Assembly (NCBI GenBank): GCA_947383065.1
Contig: CANDCB010000047.1
Span: 1 to 6,942 of the forward strand
Reading direction: 5' to 3'
DNA: 6,942 nt
Origin: an uncultured Bacillota bacterium
Lineage (GTDB): Bacteria > Bacillota_I > Bacilli_A > RF39 > UBA660
The notes under the pieces were generated by a model. The model saw nothing but the letters and a program-made list of their open reading frames with translations. It made no database searches and was not told the DNA's origin. This document shows positions 6,056 through 6,942 of this stretch, piece by piece. Each line of letters opens with the position of its first letter. Positions within the stretch are counted from its first letter, which is position 1. Both the position numbers and the translations under genes were made by a program.

Positions 6056-6291
6056 TAAGGTCTTGGTCCATAATATGGCCCAGGATATGGATATGGTGGA
6101 TAAGGATTTACTACAACAGGACGAGGACGAGCTACTGCTACAGCAGCACTACCAGTTAATCCTCCTAATAAAAAAGGAACAAAAAATCCGCCAAAACGCT
6201 CATTATTACCATTTTGCCTTAACATATTATTATATACTTTATTAGGATAATTATTTAAATATCCATTTTGATAAGAATTATTATAATACAT
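6052..6291 (-). CDS. Small Asn/Tyr-rich protein with Pro/Tyr tail, candidate spore-surface protein
   Basis: The product is 79 aa in three blocks: an Asn/Tyr-rich N-terminus (1-31), a Gly-rich hydrophobic core, FGGFFVPFLLGGLTGSAAVA (33-52), and a tail of Pro, Tyr and Val (55-79) with repeated YP/PY pairs and PGPYYGPRPY at the end. This low-complexity composition resembles small structural proteins of the spore coat or crust, which often carry Tyr for cross-linking; that is an analogy, not a recognised family. The ATG at 6291 has AAAGGAG about 8 nt upstream. The ATG at 6309 is upstream of that SD and would translate through it, so it is rejected. The stop shares three bases (6053-6054 plus frame offset, TTAA at 6052-6055) with the stop of the convergent SEDS gene. 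The SD lies in a hairpin that also ends tyrS. Confidence 0.7.
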   Translation of the reverse strand: MYYNNSYQNGYLNNYPNKVYNNMLRQNGNNERFGGFFVPFLLGGLTGSAAVAVARPRPVVVNPYPPYPYPGPYYGPRPY

Positions 6292-6298
6292 GAAAAAT

Positions 6299-6328
6299 AC
6301 TCCTTTCATAATATCTTATGTTAGGAGT
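6299..6328. terminator. Hairpin: terminator after tyrS and SD-sequestering element
   Basis: Outer arms ACTCCT (6299-6304) and AGGAGT (6323-6328), a 2x2 mismatch, and inner arms CATAA (6307-6311) and TTATG (6316-6320) close on a TATC loop. On the minus strand it is followed by ATTTTT, so it can terminate tyrS mRNA. The same strand's SD for the 79-aa gene (AAAGGAG, complement of 6300-6306) forms the 3' arm and pairs with the ACTCCT of the 5' arm. On the plus strand it is followed by TTTATTTT and could stop read-through from the SEDS gene. Confidence 0.65.
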
Positions 6329-6350
6329 TTTATTTTGCTATAAAGCTTTA

Positions 6351-6356
6351 ATTATA
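6351..6356 (-). promoter_or_regulatory. Possible -10 overlapping the tyrS stop codon
   Basis: On the minus strand a perfect TATAAT overlaps the TAA stop of tyrS. No good -35 is seen (AAAACA at 17 nt). If used, transcription would start near 6344 and the leader would contain the whole hairpin at 6299-6328. Confidence 0.25.
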
Positions 6357-6942
6357 AAAATAAGCCTAAATATTGTTTTTTCTTACCCTTACGTATTACA
6401 ATTACTTTTCCATCTATTGCCATAGATTTATTTATAATAGTATTTTCATCTGTATATTTTTCATTATTAATTGAAATAGCTAAAGCTCCTAACATTTCAC
6501 GAGCTTCCCTTCTTGACGAACATATTTGATTATCAACAAGTAAATCAATTAATTTTATATCTTCCTTCAATTCAATTGATGGCAACATTTTCATTCCAAT
6601 CATTATATCATTTGCTGTTAATCCATTCAAATCTCCACTAAATAAAGCTTCACTAATTTTTACAGCCTTATTAAATTCTTCTTCACCATGTAAATCTGTA
6701 ATAATACATCTTGCCAATTCTCTTTGGGCAATTCTTTTTTCAGGAGTTTCTATATGCTTCTTTTCTATTTCTAAAATTTCAGTTGGAGTTAAAAATGTAA
6801 GCATCTTTAAATATGAAATAATCATATTATCCTCAAGATTTATTAAATATTGATATAACTCATAACTTGAAGTTTTATTTATATCAAGCCATAAAGCATT
6901 TCCTTCCGTTTTACCAAACTTCTTACCTGTAGAATCTGTAAC
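6352..6942 (-). CDS. tyrS: Tyrosyl-tRNA synthetase, C-terminal part (5' end beyond window)
   Basis: The 196 visible residues are the C-terminal half of TyrRS, which charges tRNA-Tyr in the cytoplasm. The fragment opens with VTDSTGKKFGKTEGNALWLD; KFGKT (8-12) is the TyrRS form of the class I KMSKS loop that binds ATP. It continues through the expected helical SSYELYQYLINLEDN region and the anticodon-binding domain. It ends with an S4 RNA-binding domain (about 131-196, IDLLVDNQICSSRREAREML) and a normal C-terminus, QYLGLFL. The frame is open to the last base of the window, so the catalytic HIGH-motif domain lies outside and any T-box leader cannot be seen. The ATG at 6825 is an internal Met, not a start. 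The hairpin 24 nt after the stop is its likely terminator. Confidence 0.95.
   Translation of the reverse strand, partial: VTDSTGKKFGKTEGNALWLDINKTSSYELYQYLINLEDNMIISYLKMLTFLTPTEILEIEKKHIETPEKRIAQRELARCIITDLHGEEEFNKAVKISEALFSGDLNGLTANDIMIGMKMLPSIELKEDIKLIDLLVDNQICSSRREAREMLGALAISINNEKYTDENTIINKSMAIDGKVIVIRKGKKKQYLGLFL

Noticed and set aside
6015..6245. Plus-strand open frame over the SEDS 3' end and the 79-aa gene
   Set aside because: Its Gln/Leu/Asp-rich translation is the antisense of the Pro/Tyr tail; no SD.
6313..6321. CATAAGATA on the minus strand as a sporulation-sigma -10
   Set aside because: No AC or other matching -35 lies at 16-17 nt, and the transcript would start within the SD; it is better explained as part of the hairpin stem.
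6341..6350. TAAAGCTTTA palindrome after tyrS
   Set aside because: It is only 10 bp, has no U-tract and does not extend; likely chance in AT-rich DNA.
1..6942. Mobile element, CRISPR array, tRNA/rRNA or prophage
   Set aside because: No transposase or integrase, spaced direct repeats, tRNA-like cloverleaf or rRNA signature was seen; gene content is chromosomal housekeeping, surface and spore functions.

Overview
The window is very AT-rich, uses the standard code (Trp is TGG; stops are TAA plus one TGA), has Shine-Dalgarno (SD) sites of the AGGAGG/AAGGTG type, and encodes a cysteine-rich CotY/CotZ-type spore coat protein beside Bacilli-like housekeeping genes. This suggests a low-GC, Gram-positive, spore-forming Firmicute (Bacilli/Erysipelotrichia-like, possibly an uncultured gut lineage). 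The exact taxon cannot be fixed from the sequence. No mobile element, CRISPR array, tRNA or rRNA is visible.

Left part (1-2262, minus strand): a two-gene operon read from a near-consensus sigma-A promoter (2234-2262). The first gene encodes a membrane-anchored PIG-L/LmbE-type N-deacetylase. The second encodes a YfhO-like polytopic GT-C-type membrane protein, which stops at position 15 and looks C-terminally truncated or frameshifted. Together they suggest modification of a cell-surface glycan. Reading away on the plus strand is mgtE, a complete Mg2+ transporter with its own extended -10 promoter, no room for an M-box riboswitch, and a clean bidirectional terminator at 3692-3715.

Middle (3716-4663): a CotY/CotZ spore coat gene on the minus strand with a plausible sigma-K promoter. 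Divergent from it is a small plus-strand gene for a membrane-tethered, stand-alone PTS EIIB-like domain whose active-site cysteine is displaced by one residue. Its leader holds a 16-bp perfect palindrome and an AUGUGA start-stop. A 15-bp AT-only hairpin (4627-4663) closes it.

Right part (4654-6942): an unrecognised 93-aa protein on the minus strand; divergent from it a short SEDS-family (RodA/FtsW/SpoVE) glycan polymerase; then, converging, a 79-aa Asn/Tyr-rich protein with a Pro/Tyr tail that could be a spore-surface protein; and finally the 3' part of tyrS (tyrosyl-tRNA synthetase), cut by the right edge. A hairpin at 6299-6328 between tyrS and the 79-aa gene pairs with the SD of the latter and can also act as a terminator. 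The window is mostly ordinary chromosome. Its unusual points are the EIIB-like protein and its leader, the SD-sequestering hairpin, the shortened SEDS protein and the apparently broken YfhO gene.
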